Shown: positions 25,668 through 36,647 of the stretch, in pieces
Numbering within the stretch: position 1 is the first letter of the stretch
Layout of the letters: every line of letters starts with the position of its first letter
Source: Prochlorococcus sp. AG-347-I04
GTDB taxonomy: Bacteria; Cyanobacteriota; Cyanobacteriia; PCC-6307; Cyanobiaceae
Length of the DNA: 64,000 nucleotides
Assembly (NCBI GenBank): GCA_003281625.1
Contig: QCBL01000005.1
Location: forward strand, 1 to 64,000
Reading direction: 5' to 3'
Made by a program: the position numbers and the translations under genes
The notes under the pieces: generated by a model
Database searches by the model: none
What the model was told of the DNA's origin: nothing
The model's input: only the letters and a program-made list of their open reading frames with translations

Positions 25668-26798
25668 TTAGCCTTTATTAGGCAAGCGAAGCGTGACAGG
25701 TCCTAAAGGGTGTTTTGAATTTGGATAAATACTGTGATGATGGTGCTGGTGATTATGTTCATGTTGATGAGCCTCTACATGTTCATGTTCTAAGTAATCA
25801 CCTCCTCCTGTGTCAGATTTTTCATGATTATGAGTTGGTATTTGATTTTGTATTTCACAAGCACCATTACATTCAGGATCACATAAATCACAGCTGATAC
25901 CCAAGCCCTCTACATGGTCATGATGACTTTCTTGGACCATTCCAACTTCTTTTTCAAAGCCAAATAAGTTTGATCTATATTTACAAGTTGAGCAATTCAT
26001 AAAATTATTACCTCCGTTATTAAGAATCTCTTCAATCCTTTCTACAAAAGTGTCAACCACATAAGACTGTGACGAAAGATATTTTGCATGTATAAATGAG
26101 ATATTTGGATTATTAATCGCTACTAAATCAGTTTGCCTTTTTATTCTTGTAACAAGGACACCTGAGAAAAGGAAATAAGGAAAAACAATTATATTTTTAT
26201 AACCAAGTCTCACAACATTTTTCAAGCCAGGTTCAACAAGGGGGAAAGTTACTCCAGAAAAAACTGTTTCCCCCCACCCTAAACCAATACCTTCTACGAT
26301 CATTCTCGTAATTTTTGAAACATTGGAATTCGCATCTGGGTCAGAAGAGCCTCTACCCACAACAACTAATAATGATTCTTCAGGTTTGAGATTATTGTTT
26401 TGTTTAAATACATCTTTTACTCTTTCACAAGCTGCACTAATCATTAAATTATTAATACCTAATTCTCTTCCATAAATTATTTCAATTCCTGTTTTACTTG
26501 AATAATTCATAAGCAGGCTGGGTATATCATTTTTTACATGGCCAGCAGCGAAAAGCATTGCAGGTATTGCAATTACTTTTTTTATAGAAAGATCTTTTAA
26601 CTTGTCTAAAGCATCAACAATCGAAGGTTTAGCAAATTCCAAGAAACCATATTCAACCAAAAAGTTTGGATATCTTTTTTGGATGAAATTAGTTAATTCT
26701 TGAAATTCATTAATGGCTAGTTTGTTTCTACTCCCATGTCCACAGATAAGTATCGCGACTTGATTATTTAACTTCAAATCTAAATTATCCAAATTCAA
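25668..26798 (-). CDS. cbiX: CbiX/SirB-type chelatase with Cys-rich linker and His-rich tail
   Basis: Inserts a metal into sirohydrochlorin (cobalt for B12 or iron for siroheme). From the TTG at 26798 it is 376 aa. The N-terminal half begins ILICGHGSRNKLAINEF with the metal-binding His, and a second CbiX-like half contains VVGRGSSDPDANSN. Residues after about 265 carry cysteine clusters (CSTCKYR; CDLCDPECNGACE), then a His-rich tail with runs of His near the end, probably for metal storage. The frame is open to an ATG at 26873, but that would overlap the divergent oxidoreductase gene by 34 nt. A TATTAT/GGTATAAG-like sequence lies inside the extra part, so I prefer the shorter form. Confidence 0.9.
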   Translation of the reverse strand: MNLDNLDLKLNNQVAILICGHGSRNKLAINEFQELTNFIQKRYPNFLVEYGFLEFAKPSIVDALDKLKDLSIKKVIAIPAMLFAAGHVKNDIPSLLMNYSSKTGIEIIYGRELGINNLMISAACERVKDVFKQNNNLKPEESLLVVVGRGSSDPDANSNVSKITRMIVEGIGLGWGETVFSGVTFPLVEPGLKNVVRLGYKNIIVFPYFLFSGVLVTRIKRQTDLVAINNPNISFIHAKYLSSQSYVVDTFVERIEEILNNGGNNFMNCSTCKYRSNLFGFEKEVGMVQESHHDHVEGLGISCDLCDPECNGACEIQNQIPTHNHEKSDTGGGDYLEHEHVEAHQHEHNHQHHHHSIYPNSKHPLGPVTLRLPNKG

Positions 26799-26839
26799 AT
26801 TATTACTTATACCATAATAGTAAAGAACAATATCATGTA

Positions 26840-28120
26840 GTGAAAAATAATAATAACTTGCTTGAAGTTCCAAATATCAACTCAAAGGATGCAAAATTAA
26901 AGAAATTAATTTATGACGTGGATGAATCCTTATTTAATGAAGATAACTATTCTTACGAAAAATTCGAGCACCTTTGCGTGTGTAGTGGAGGTACAACTTC
27001 TAGCTGCGCAAAAAATGGTTTTACAACTCTTGATCTAAGAAAAAATCACAGCAGAATTCATCTAGATAGAAAAACCAATTTAGTAACAATTGGAGGTGGT
27101 GTAATAATGGGGGATCTATTAAATCATTTACAAAAATATAATCGAAGTTTTCCAATCGGACTTTCTAAACTTCCTGGAGCAGGCTATATACTTACTGGTG
27201 GAGTAAGCCCGCTGAGTAGAACCTACGGATTAGCAATTGATAATATTGAATCAATAAAAGGTTTCTTGGGTAATGGCACATTTATTTCTTTTAAAAAAAA
27301 TCAAATAAAAACAGAAGAACAATTGATTTGGGAAGGAATTAAAGGCGCAGCACCCTTCTTTTCAATTATTACCGAAATAGAACTTAAGACTATCCAATCT
27401 AATTCAATTAAGGTTATTGAAGGATTTGTAAATCTAAATGAACTTACAGAAATAATAAAACTATCAGAGGAATTTCCAGAAAATATTAGTCTTCAATGGA
27501 TTTATGCCCAAAAAATTTACATATATATTTTTGCTGAACTCAAAAATAATTTAGAGGATAAAAGAACAGAAGAATGCCTAATGCTTCTAGACAAATTCCC
27601 TACTCTAGAAAAACAATTTTATGAAAACTTTAACAAAATAAATTTCTTCCCTAAGGAATTGAATTTATATGAGCTGAATGCAAATAACCATTCTGAGGTA
27701 ATTAGTCTTCTTGGAGAAGATTTAAAAAATGATATCCCAATTTTCATAAAATGTTTGGATGAAATAATGGATAATAAACCTAATAATTCCTGTTACATTG
27801 CTTCTCAACAATTAGGTTGCAAAACTAAAAAGTATAATCATGGCTCAAGCTTTTTTGTTCATAGAAAAAGCACTTGGAAACCATGGATATATGCATCATG
27901 GAAAAAAAATGATCTTCAAGAAAAAGAAGTCGCTTTGGAATGGATTTATAAATCGTGGAGCAAGCTAAAAAAGTTTTATCCAAATATTCATTTAGCCCAA
28001 TTGCATAATCATTTGAATTCTCATGATGAAGAAATTACATTAGCTTTTGGAGATAGAATAAATGAATTAAAAACTTTAAAGAATAATTTTGACCCACAAG
28101 GTATTTTGCCTCCTTTATGA
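26840..28120 (+). CDS. FAD-binding oxidoreductase (PCMH/VAO-type)
   Basis: A 426-aa flavoprotein with a PCMH-like FAD domain. GFTTLDLRKNHSRIHLDRKTNLVTIGGGVIMGDLLNHL and FPIGLSKLPGAGYILTGGVSPLSRTYGLAIDNI (about residues 60-145) are the usual FAD-contact blocks. The C-terminus (PPL after FDPQGILPP) is typical of berberine-bridge-like and related enzymes. The substrate is unknown. The start is GTG at 26840; a TTG at 26858 is an alternative. The gene diverges from cbiX. Confidence 0.82.
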   Translation: MKNNNNLLEVPNINSKDAKLKKLIYDVDESLFNEDNYSYEKFEHLCVCSGGTTSSCAKNGFTTLDLRKNHSRIHLDRKTNLVTIGGGVIMGDLLNHLQKYNRSFPIGLSKLPGAGYILTGGVSPLSRTYGLAIDNIESIKGFLGNGTFISFKKNQIKTEEQLIWEGIKGAAPFFSIITEIELKTIQSNSIKVIEGFVNLNELTEIIKLSEEFPENISLQWIYAQKIYIYIFAELKNNLEDKRTEECLMLLDKFPTLEKQFYENFNKINFFPKELNLYELNANNHSEVISLLGEDLKNDIPIFIKCLDEIMDNKPNNSCYIASQQLGCKTKKYNHGSSFFVHRKSTWKPWIYASWKKNDLQEKEVALEWIYKSWSKLKKFYPNIHLAQLHNHLNSHDEEITLAFGDRINELKTLKNNFDPQGILPPL

Positions 28121-28150
28121 GGTAACTTTTTAATTATAAAGAAACTTAAA

Positions 28151-29716
28151 ATGTCAAATTTCTCAAGATATTTATCTAAAAATTGGTTAGATGATCCAAA
28201 GTCAAACATTCTCTCAGGCTTAGTTGTTGCTTTTGCAATGATCCCAGAAGCCATTGCTTTTTCAGGTATAGCTGGTGTAGATCCTAAAGTTGGCCTTTTT
28301 GGTGCATTTTGCTTATCTATAACAATTGCGATTGTTGGAGGAAGAAGGGGGATGATCACTTCAGCTACAGGTTCAACAGCTCTTTTGATGACTGGACTTG
28401 TTGCTTATGGAGAATCACAAGCTCCTGGATTAGGAGTCCCATATCTAATTGCAGCTGGAATATTAACTGGAATTTTCCAAATTCTTTGGGGATATTTAAG
28501 ACTTGCCTACCAAATGCGATTCGTGCCAACGGGAGTATTAAGTGGATTTGTAAATGCACTGGCGCTTTTAATATTTCAGGCACAACTACCTCAGTTAGGA
28601 ATAGGTATTAAAGAATCAAAAGGATTAATTGAACAAACTTTGAGTCAGTATCCAGTCAACTCTCAGATCCCAGTAGTTTGGATTCTTGTAATCCTAGGAT
28701 TAATAATTATCTATGGGCTTCCAAAAATCACAAAAGTAGTCCCATCTCAACTCATCGCGATAGTAGTAATTACTCTCATAAGCATATTCTTGAATCTAGA
28801 TGTCCCAACAGTTAGCGATTTGGGTAAATTACCTGATGGGTTACCAAGTATTTCTCTTCCTTTTGGATCAATAGAAAATGGGAAAGTACCTTTTAGTCTT
28901 GAAACATTAGGAATTATTTTACCGACTTCACTTGCAATATCTCTCGTGGGTTTAATGGAAACCTTTTTAACTCAAGACATTTTAGACGATGTAACTGATA
29001 CGAGTTCTAATAAAAATAAAGAAGCAAGAGGACAGGGAATCGCAAATATTGTGGCATCCTTATTCGGTGGAATGGCAGGATGTGCCTTGGTTGGGCAATC
29101 TGTTATGAATACTGAAAATGGTGGTAAATCTAGATTATCAACTCTTTCCTCAGGTATATCTCTACTAATTATGATTATCCTCTTGAAGTCTTGGATTGGA
29201 GCAATACCAATGGCTGCTTTAGTAGCAATTATGATAACGATCGCGATAAGTACAGCAGATATAAATGGATTAAAAAATATTAGAAAGATACCTAAAAGTG
29301 ATACTGCAGTAATGCTTATGACTTTTGCGGTTACAATGCTGACAAAACCTCATAATCTTGCACTTGGAGTTATTGCTGGAGTTGCATTAGCTGCAATCCT
29401 TTTCAGTAGAAAAGTCGCAAAAGTTATAACTGTCTCAAGAGATAAAGAAAATAATTTGACTACCTACAAAGTAAAAGGACAATTATTTTTTGTAAGTAAA
29501 ATTTATTTCTTACAAGGATTTGATATCCATGAACATCCAGAGAATATTGTAATCGATATGTCTTTAGCTCATATTTGGGATCAAAGTGGCGTTGTTGCTC
29601 TTGAACAAATTATTAGAAAGTTCCAGAATGGTGGTTCTAAAGTTGAAATTGTAGGATTAAATAAAGAAAGTCTCAACTTATTTGAAAGACTAGGTGGTAT
29701 AGAAAGCGCTCATTAA
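28151..29716 (+). CDS. SulP-family anion transporter with STAS domain
   Basis: A 521-aa protein with about 11-12 membrane spans and a C-terminal STAS domain (about residues 440-521, with NIVIDMSLAHIWDQSGVVALEQIIRKF). The SulP signature region is GLVVAFAMIPEAIAFSGIAGVDPKVGLFGAF. Members carry sulfate, and in cyanobacteria also bicarbonate (BicA). Sulfate fits the neighbouring methionine genes, but BicA-like bicarbonate uptake cannot be excluded from sequence. It ends 5 nt from the convergent metA stop. Confidence 0.88.
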   Translation: MSNFSRYLSKNWLDDPKSNILSGLVVAFAMIPEAIAFSGIAGVDPKVGLFGAFCLSITIAIVGGRRGMITSATGSTALLMTGLVAYGESQAPGLGVPYLIAAGILTGIFQILWGYLRLAYQMRFVPTGVLSGFVNALALLIFQAQLPQLGIGIKESKGLIEQTLSQYPVNSQIPVVWILVILGLIIIYGLPKITKVVPSQLIAIVVITLISIFLNLDVPTVSDLGKLPDGLPSISLPFGSIENGKVPFSLETLGIILPTSLAISLVGLMETFLTQDILDDVTDTSSNKNKEARGQGIANIVASLFGGMAGCALVGQSVMNTENGGKSRLSTLSSGISLLIMIILLKSWIGAIPMAALVAIMITIAISTADINGLKNIRKIPKSDTAVMLMTFAVTMLTKPHNLALGVIAGVALAAILFSRKVAKVITVSRDKENNLTTYKVKGQLFFVSKIYFLQGFDIHEHPENIVIDMSLAHIWDQSGVVALEQIIRKFQNGGSKVEIVGLNKESLNLFERLGGIESAH

Positions 29717-29721
29717 AAAAT

Positions 29722-30612
29722 TTAATTAAGACTAACTTGTTGATAACAGAACCAAAGCCATTGTTGAAAAAGCAAATTCCTATGGGACCTCCAAGCGGTT
29801 TTTGAACTATTTGGATCAAAATTTTTAGGAGGAGGAACATCTCCCTTTTCTTTGTCTCTTTCAATTTCACTAATAATTCTATGCACCGTATATTCAGGAT
29901 GACCTAAATGCATAAGTTGTTTTTGATCTTTAGATTCAAATATTGTATATCCAACGTTTTCTCCATAAGCCAACAAATTCAATTTCCCTTCTTTTTGGGC
30001 TTTCTCCATTTCCAAATCTGGTAATCCAGCGAATCTACTTTGAGGACAAATAAATTCATCATCTTGTGTACCCATCAAAGGGTGTCCAGGAACAAGACTT
30101 TTTAAAGGGAATACCCCAAATAATTTCCTATCAAAAACTTTCTTATCGACCCCTGCCAAATAAGCCAGTGCAAAGCCAGCCCAACATAATCCAAGAGTAC
30201 TCGCACAAGAATTTCTGGCTTCATTTACAATTTTTACAAATTCATCCCAATACTTAACCTCCTCAAAGGCTAGGTGTTCAATAGGTGCTCCAGTAATAAT
30301 GATTCCATCTAAAGGTTCTGGATTATTTGCTTCTTCCCAAGTAATGTATAGATTATTCAGATGATTAAGATCCCATGTTTTATAAGAGTGAGTTTTAAGC
30401 TTTATCCAAACTGGCTCAATTTGAAGGGGAGATAAACCAAGTGGATGTAGCAAGTTAAATTCATACTGCTTGCCAAGAGGCATGATATTTAAAATACCAA
30501 TCCTAAGAGGACGTATATCCTGTCTTTTTGCCAATTCTGGTTCGATCCAAGATATATGATTTTTCTCAACATCACTAATCTTGTGATAGTTGCTAGGAAT
30601 TATTAAAGCCAA
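29722..30612 (-). CDS. metA: Homoserine O-acyltransferase (MetA), probably acetyl-CoA-using
   Basis: Activates homoserine for methionine synthesis. It is a 296-aa glutamine-amidotransferase-like fold with catalytic Cys143 in GLCWAGFALA and the His/Glu pair in the GHPEYTVHRI region. Position 112 is Glu (GAPIEHL). In studied MetA proteins a Glu at the equivalent place marks acetyl-CoA use and a Gly succinyl-CoA use. The gene is followed upstream by metY, whose product consumes O-acetylhomoserine, so acetyl-CoA is the more likely donor. metA starts 13 nt after the metY stop. Confidence 0.93.
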   Translation of the reverse strand: MALIIPSNYHKISDVEKNHISWIEPELAKRQDIRPLRIGILNIMPLGKQYEFNLLHPLGLSPLQIEPVWIKLKTHSYKTWDLNHLNNLYITWEEANNPEPLDGIIITGAPIEHLAFEEVKYWDEFVKIVNEARNSCASTLGLCWAGFALAYLAGVDKKVFDRKLFGVFPLKSLVPGHPLMGTQDDEFICPQSRFAGLPDLEMEKAQKEGKLNLLAYGENVGYTIFESKDQKQLMHLGHPEYTVHRIISEIERDKEKGDVPPPKNFDPNSSKTAWRSHRNLLFQQWLWFCYQQVSLN

Positions 30613-30625
30613 TAAATCTCCTTTC

Positions 30626-31969
<1,344 letters not shown>

Positions 31970-32025
31970 CTACTATCTATTTAACTTAGAAAAGTCCAAA
32001 AAAAAAACAAAAAAAAGATAAATAT

Positions 32026-32727
32026 TTATAAATCCTTTTTTAATGAGGGGTAATTATCTTTCATATATATACTCAAATCCTCTTTTATCGCAGATCTGAG
32101 TTTCTCAATATTTGCAGATTCAATTATTGGAAAAGTTTTATTAGCCTCAGGATCTTTTTCAGTAATTGATTTCCAATTCTTACCAACATCTTTTTCAGAG
32201 TTGTTTAAAACTCCATCAAAGTTGAAAACCTTGTCATAACTTTTAGCATCAAATTCGCTAAAAGCTTTATTTATAAGCTCTTTTCTATTTTCGAATAGAT
32301 TCTTAGCCTTTAAAGTATCCGGAAGGCCCATAACTGGTTGTAATTCCTTAAGAAGTTTTATTTCCTCTTCAATTAAGAGTGTCCAAACACCATATTTATT
32401 TTTTGGAAGATTAGAATTACTAAAACTATTAATTTCATCGAGATAAAAATTTAACCATAGATAATAAGATTTTTCTTCAATAGTTTTTTTAACGGATATC
32501 TTTTTATTTTGGATCTTTGGGAGTAACTTTTCTGCCTTCTTTAAAAACTGTCTGTCTTCTCTCTCTAAATTTATTAATCCCCATCTTTGACTGTAGTCCC
32601 ATAAATCTTCGTATCTTGTTAAGTCTTCTTGATTCCAACCAAGAGCTTTAAGTTCATGAGAACGATGAGTTAATTCCTTTTTCAAAAAAAACCTTTTAAA
32701 CCATAATAATTCTAACCCTGCAATCAA
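32026..32727 (-). CDS. Cyanobacterial protein of unknown function
   Basis: A 233-aa, mostly polar and helical protein. The N-terminus LELLWFKRFFLKKELTHRSHELK contains a short hydrophobic patch. The middle has WNQEDLTRYEDLWDYSQRWG and the C-terminal third is acidic. It has no signal peptide and no catalytic motif I recognise. It lies between metY and the dehydrogenase-like gene on the same strand (71 and 50 nt gaps). Confidence 0.7.
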   Translation of the reverse strand: MIAGLELLWFKRFFLKKELTHRSHELKALGWNQEDLTRYEDLWDYSQRWGLINLEREDRQFLKKAEKLLPKIQNKKISVKKTIEEKSYYLWLNFYLDEINSFSNSNLPKNKYGVWTLLIEEEIKLLKELQPVMGLPDTLKAKNLFENRKELINKAFSEFDAKSYDKVFNFDGVLNNSEKDVGKNWKSITEKDPEANKTFPIIESANIEKLRSAIKEDLSIYMKDNYPSLKKDL

Positions 32728-32777
32728 GATTAGTAAATAAATTAAGAACTTTTCTTCTTAGCAAATTAGAAAAATAA

Positions 32778-34286
32778 TCAATTATTAAAATATTTATTAA
32801 TAATTTTCAATACATTGATATAACTAGGATTTTTTTTAGAAATTTGATTACTGTATTTATTTGTTTTAAGGGCGTTTCGCTCTTTGTCAATAAATAATTT
32901 CTTATAAAAGTTTTCAATATCATCAAAAAGATAATCTCCTTTTAATTTTTCATTTAGTTCGAAAGATAATTCAGATTTCACAGATTCTTGGCAAAAATTA
33001 GTGATTTCTTCTGAACTAATTAAAACCCTATAAATTTCTTTTTTTTCTTCTGAATTAGCATTAAAGCATAAATAAATCAAATTAATCATTGAACAATTGT
33101 TATTTTTAATTTTGAATTCTTTATAAATGTCTGGCCAAAATTTTAAAGATTTTAGACCTTCTAAACCTCCTTGACTGAGAGAGTATTTACTACACCAATT
33201 TACAAATTCTGAGACATCTTTTGGACATCTGTTGAGTTGCAAAAGCATATCTGATAAAACTTGTCCTGCTTGAAAATTCCGTGTTGGTTTTCCTTCAGTT
33301 GGTAGAGTCATACTCCCTAAGACATCAGCCTTAACAGCATTTAATTGAGAAAAAGTATAATCTCCTTTTTCACAAAATTTATTATTAATTAATTCCCTTG
33401 CACTAATTATTTCTTCACCGTAACCAAGTTCTTTTAATGAAAGATATTTATTCTCTAATTTATTTTTTTTTCTAACTTTTATTGATACTGATGCGGCCTG
33501 GTCTAAACATTGAGTTAACAAAATTGTATTAATGGTTGGCAGCATTCCTGGCTTATCGGAATGAAAGTTATTTACAAAACCTGCAAATATTGATGAGATA
33601 TTTTTTATTGATTTTATATATTGACATTCAATATTGTGAACTCCAGGAGAAACTTGAATTTTCGGTGATAATTGATTCAAAATGCGTGCTCCTATTAATG
33701 CTGTTAGCGCATCAGGATGGCAGAAATTTGCAGTAAAACTATCATTAGGATTTCGTAAAGCTCCATGACGATGAAATCCTGTAAAAAAAGCTAAATTTGG
33801 ATATTTATTACAAAGAATAAAAGGGTTTTTATTTTTATTATCAATACAAAAAGAACCGACTAGACAGCCAAGAACCACATTTTCTCTCTTTAGATTTTTT
33901 CTGAGTACTAAAGCATTTGTAACATCATCTTGTATGTGATTACTATTTGAAGCAAGAATAACCATTTCACATTTCAAGAGGAGATCTTTTAGATCAAAAG
34001 ACTTTATTTTTCCCTCTGAAGAATAATTTCCCATTCTCTTAATCTTTTCAATAATCTCATTATCCATATAAGAAATAACATCATTTGAGAAAGCACCTAA
34101 CAAATCTCTATCTTCCCTAGGAGCCAAGAGAATATTATTTGATTTTCCATGCATAGCACAGTTGTATGCTAGTGATGCAGGATATAAACCAACACTGTAA
34201 AATCCAACTTTGCTATTCTCTATATTTTCAATCAATGAATAAAAATATTTTTCATCTTTGATGTTTTCTGCGAAATTATTCTTCAT
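32778..34286 (-). CDS. NAD(P)-binding dehydrogenase-like protein, 6PGDH/G3PDH-type
   Basis: A 502-aa protein. The N-terminus shows a degenerate dinucleotide-binding turn (VGFYSVGLYPASLAYNCAMHG, about residues 27-47), then CEMVILASNSNHIQDDV, which recalls the 6-phosphogluconate/glycerol-3-phosphate dehydrogenase fold. The C-terminal half is helical (VHNIECQYIKSIKN; ADVLGSMTLPTEGKPTRNFQAGQVLSDMLLQL). The exact reaction is not recognised. It is divergent from stpA across 160 nt, so the two could share a control region; a link to glycerol-3-phosphate supply is only a guess. Confidence 0.62.
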   Translation of the reverse strand: MKNNFAENIKDEKYFYSLIENIENSKVGFYSVGLYPASLAYNCAMHGKSNNILLAPREDRDLLGAFSNDVISYMDNEIIEKIKRMGNYSSEGKIKSFDLKDLLLKCEMVILASNSNHIQDDVTNALVLRKNLKRENVVLGCLVGSFCIDNKNKNPFILCNKYPNLAFFTGFHRHGALRNPNDSFTANFCHPDALTALIGARILNQLSPKIQVSPGVHNIECQYIKSIKNISSIFAGFVNNFHSDKPGMLPTINTILLTQCLDQAASVSIKVRKKNKLENKYLSLKELGYGEEIISARELINNKFCEKGDYTFSQLNAVKADVLGSMTLPTEGKPTRNFQAGQVLSDMLLQLNRCPKDVSEFVNWCSKYSLSQGGLEGLKSLKFWPDIYKEFKIKNNNCSMINLIYLCFNANSEEKKEIYRVLISSEEITNFCQESVKSELSFELNEKLKGDYLFDDIENFYKKLFIDKERNALKTNKYSNQISKKNPSYINVLKIINKYFNN

Positions 34287-34446
34287 TTTTGGAAACTCTT
34301 GATAATTTTTTTAATTTCTTACCCATACCAACATTTTTCTACATTAAAGCAATTTTTGACCATAGCAAATTATTTATTGAAAATATTGAGTTTTTTAATT
34401 TATAATTTCTGTGTAAGTGAAAATTAAAAGAAAAATAATTATAAAT

Positions 34447-35664
34447 ATGGAATATATTACAAGTAATTTAAATGAACAAAAACAACTAATTTCTTCTAAA
34501 AATATCTTATTTATTCAAGATATTGACGGAGTTTGTATTCCTTTAGTTAAAGATCCAATGACTAGAGAATTAGAATCAAAATATATCTATGCAGTAAAAG
34601 AATTTGCCGAGGAATTCTTTGTATTAACTTGCGGGGAACATGAAGGTCCAAGAGGAGTTAACAGAATAATAGAGAGGAGTCTAATGAGCACTACTGAGCC
34701 TAAAAATAAAGAACTATATTTAAGAGGTTTAGCTGCCTGTGGAGTAGAGTATCAAGACAACGATGGTGAAATAAGTTTTGAAGGAGTCTCAGATAAAGAA
34801 CTAAATTTTTTATCAAAAGTACCTAGTTTAATAAGACCAAAATTTAATTTCATAGTTAAGAATATTTTTCCAGAACTTAGCCAAGAAGATATCAATTTTC
34901 ACGCGGCAAAATCAATTTGTGAAACACGCTTCTCGCCAACGATTAATTTCAATAGTCTATTTGATTTAGTTCATGAAGATTCTGATAAAAGAAAGCTTAT
35001 TCAAATTAGTTTTGAAAAAATGATGAATGAAATCATTTTAAAAGCTGAATCCGAAGGCATCAAAAACTCATTTTTCCTTCATATTTCACCAAATTTAGGT
35101 AATAAAAATGGTAGAGAAACAATTAAACTTTCTTCTCAAAATGATATTGGATCAACAGACATACAACTACTTATTAAAGGAGCAGTTAAAGATTCTGGAG
35201 TTTTATTTCTTTTAAATAAATTTATTGCGGATAAAACTGGTAAAGCTCCTTTTGGAAGAAATTTTAATTTTAGAAACTCTCCAAATTCTGTTACGGAAAA
35301 AATTGATTTATGCAAAAGAACTATTCAAAAAGAAGATATGCCTTTGATTGTAGGAGTTGGTGATACAGTCACATCAAAAAAAAATGATGATGAAAAAAGT
35401 TATTCAAGAGGTGGTAGTGACAGGTCTTTTCTAGAATTTATACAAATATTAGGTAATGAATTTGGGATTAAGAATAAAATAATTTTTGTAGATAGTAGTT
35501 CTGGTGAAGTTGAAAGACCCTCTACAAAAAAAACTGGTTTAATAGGGATCAGTGATGTTCATGACAATTTAAAATTTGACATAGTTTTTAAAAATGGTCC
35601 TAAAGAATACATAAGTTGGTTTATTGAACTTGCTAGTAAGAGATCAAACTTTAAAAAAAAATAG
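34447..35664 (+). CDS. stpA: Glucosylglycerol-phosphate phosphatase homologue
   Basis: A 405-aa protein from the ATG at 34447; the GTG at 34417 would add ten residues. The HAD-type nucleophile pair is Asp25/Asp27 in IQDIDGVCIP. Later blocks are HISPNLGNKNGRETIKLSS, GVGDTVTSKKNDDEKSYSRGGSDRSF and the C-terminal FDIVFKNGPKEYISWF. This is the family of cyanobacterial GG-phosphate phosphatase StpA, the second step of glucosylglycerol synthesis. No ggpS is visible. An ArsS radical SAM gene begins 44 nt downstream on the same strand, which raises the possibility of a different glycosyl-glycerol-phosphate substrate. Confidence 0.85.
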   Translation: MEYITSNLNEQKQLISSKNILFIQDIDGVCIPLVKDPMTRELESKYIYAVKEFAEEFFVLTCGEHEGPRGVNRIIERSLMSTTEPKNKELYLRGLAACGVEYQDNDGEISFEGVSDKELNFLSKVPSLIRPKFNFIVKNIFPELSQEDINFHAAKSICETRFSPTINFNSLFDLVHEDSDKRKLIQISFEKMMNEIILKAESEGIKNSFFLHISPNLGNKNGRETIKLSSQNDIGSTDIQLLIKGAVKDSGVLFLLNKFIADKTGKAPFGRNFNFRNSPNSVTEKIDLCKRTIQKEDMPLIVGVGDTVTSKKNDDEKSYSRGGSDRSFLEFIQILGNEFGIKNKIIFVDSSSGEVERPSTKKTGLIGISDVHDNLKFDIVFKNGPKEYISWFIELASKRSNFKKK

Positions 35665-35708
35665 TTGACTTTTAGATTTTCGAATGACAATTTATAAATA
35701 ATATATTT

Positions 35709-36641
35709 ATGAAAGAAAAATTCCCCTCAATAAATAAAGAATCTATAGAAACATTGCAAATTAATATAGGTTATAAATGCAATCAGGCTTGCAAGCATTG
35801 TCATGTCAATTCGAGTCCCCTAAGGACTGAAAAGATGTCGAATGAAATGATATCTCTTATTCCAAAGATAATTGAAAAATACAAAATCAAGACTTTAGAT
35901 ATTACAGGTGGTGCGCCAGAACTTCACCCAGAATTTAAAAACCTAATAACCAGTTTGAGCACAAAACAAGTTGATATTATTGACAGGTGCAATTTGACAA
36001 TTTTCTTTGAAGAAGGTTATGAAGATCTTCCTCAATTTCTTGCAAAGTATAAAGTGATAGTTACTGCTTCACTACCGTGTTATGAAAAAAATAATGTTGA
36101 TTTTCAAAGGGGTTTTGGGGTTTTTGAAAAAAGTATTAATGCTATAAAAATTCTTAATGATTTAGGCTATGGAAAGAAAAAAAATGGATTACAATTGAAT
36201 CTTGTTTACAATCCTGTAAGCCCAATTCTTCCTCCTTCTCAGGAAATATTGGAGAATGATTATAAAAAGATACTATTCGAAAAATACAATATCGTTTTTA
36301 ATAATTTATACACAATAACTAATATGCCGATAAATAGATATGAAGAATCTCTTAGAAGAGAAGGAAAACTAGAGACTTATTACAAATTACTAAAGGAAAA
36401 TTTTAATGAAAAGAATTTAAAAAATCTTATGTGTAAAAAGACAATTAGCGTAAATTGGTTAGGAGAAATTTATGATTGTGACTTTAACCAACAAATAAAT
36501 TTCCGAGAGGATAAAGGACCAAAGACACTTTTTGATCTATTGGATGAATCATTTACTTTTGACTACGGGATAGCTGTAAAAGAACATTGTTTTGCTTGCA
36601 CTGCAGGTGCTGGCTCAAGTTGTGGAGGGACTTTAAGTTAA
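35709..36641 (+). CDS. arsS: ArsS-type radical SAM protein (arsenosugar synthesis)
   Basis: Radical SAM enzyme thought to transfer the 5'-deoxyadenosyl group onto a methylated arsenical, the committing step to arsenosugars. It is 310 aa. The N-terminal radical SAM motif CNQACKHCH has Cys24, Cys28 and Cys31, and ITGGAPELHPEF follows. A C-terminal cluster region has GEIYDCDFNQQ and CFACTAGAGSSCGG, as in ArsS/DUF3641. It lies directly after stpA. The usual partner arsM (arsenite methyltransferase) is not in the window. Confidence 0.88.
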   Translation: MKEKFPSINKESIETLQINIGYKCNQACKHCHVNSSPLRTEKMSNEMISLIPKIIEKYKIKTLDITGGAPELHPEFKNLITSLSTKQVDIIDRCNLTIFFEEGYEDLPQFLAKYKVIVTASLPCYEKNNVDFQRGFGVFEKSINAIKILNDLGYGKKKNGLQLNLVYNPVSPILPPSQEILENDYKKILFEKYNIVFNNLYTITNMPINRYEESLRREGKLETYYKLLKENFNEKNLKNLMCKKTISVNWLGEIYDCDFNQQINFREDKGPKTLFDLLDESFTFDYGIAVKEHCFACTAGAGSSCGGTLS

Positions 36642-36647
36642 AACCTA

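Noticed and set aside
28309..28611. 100-aa plus-strand frame inside the SulP gene
   Set aside because: Out-of-frame shadow rich in Cys, Trp and Asn within a clearly coding gene.
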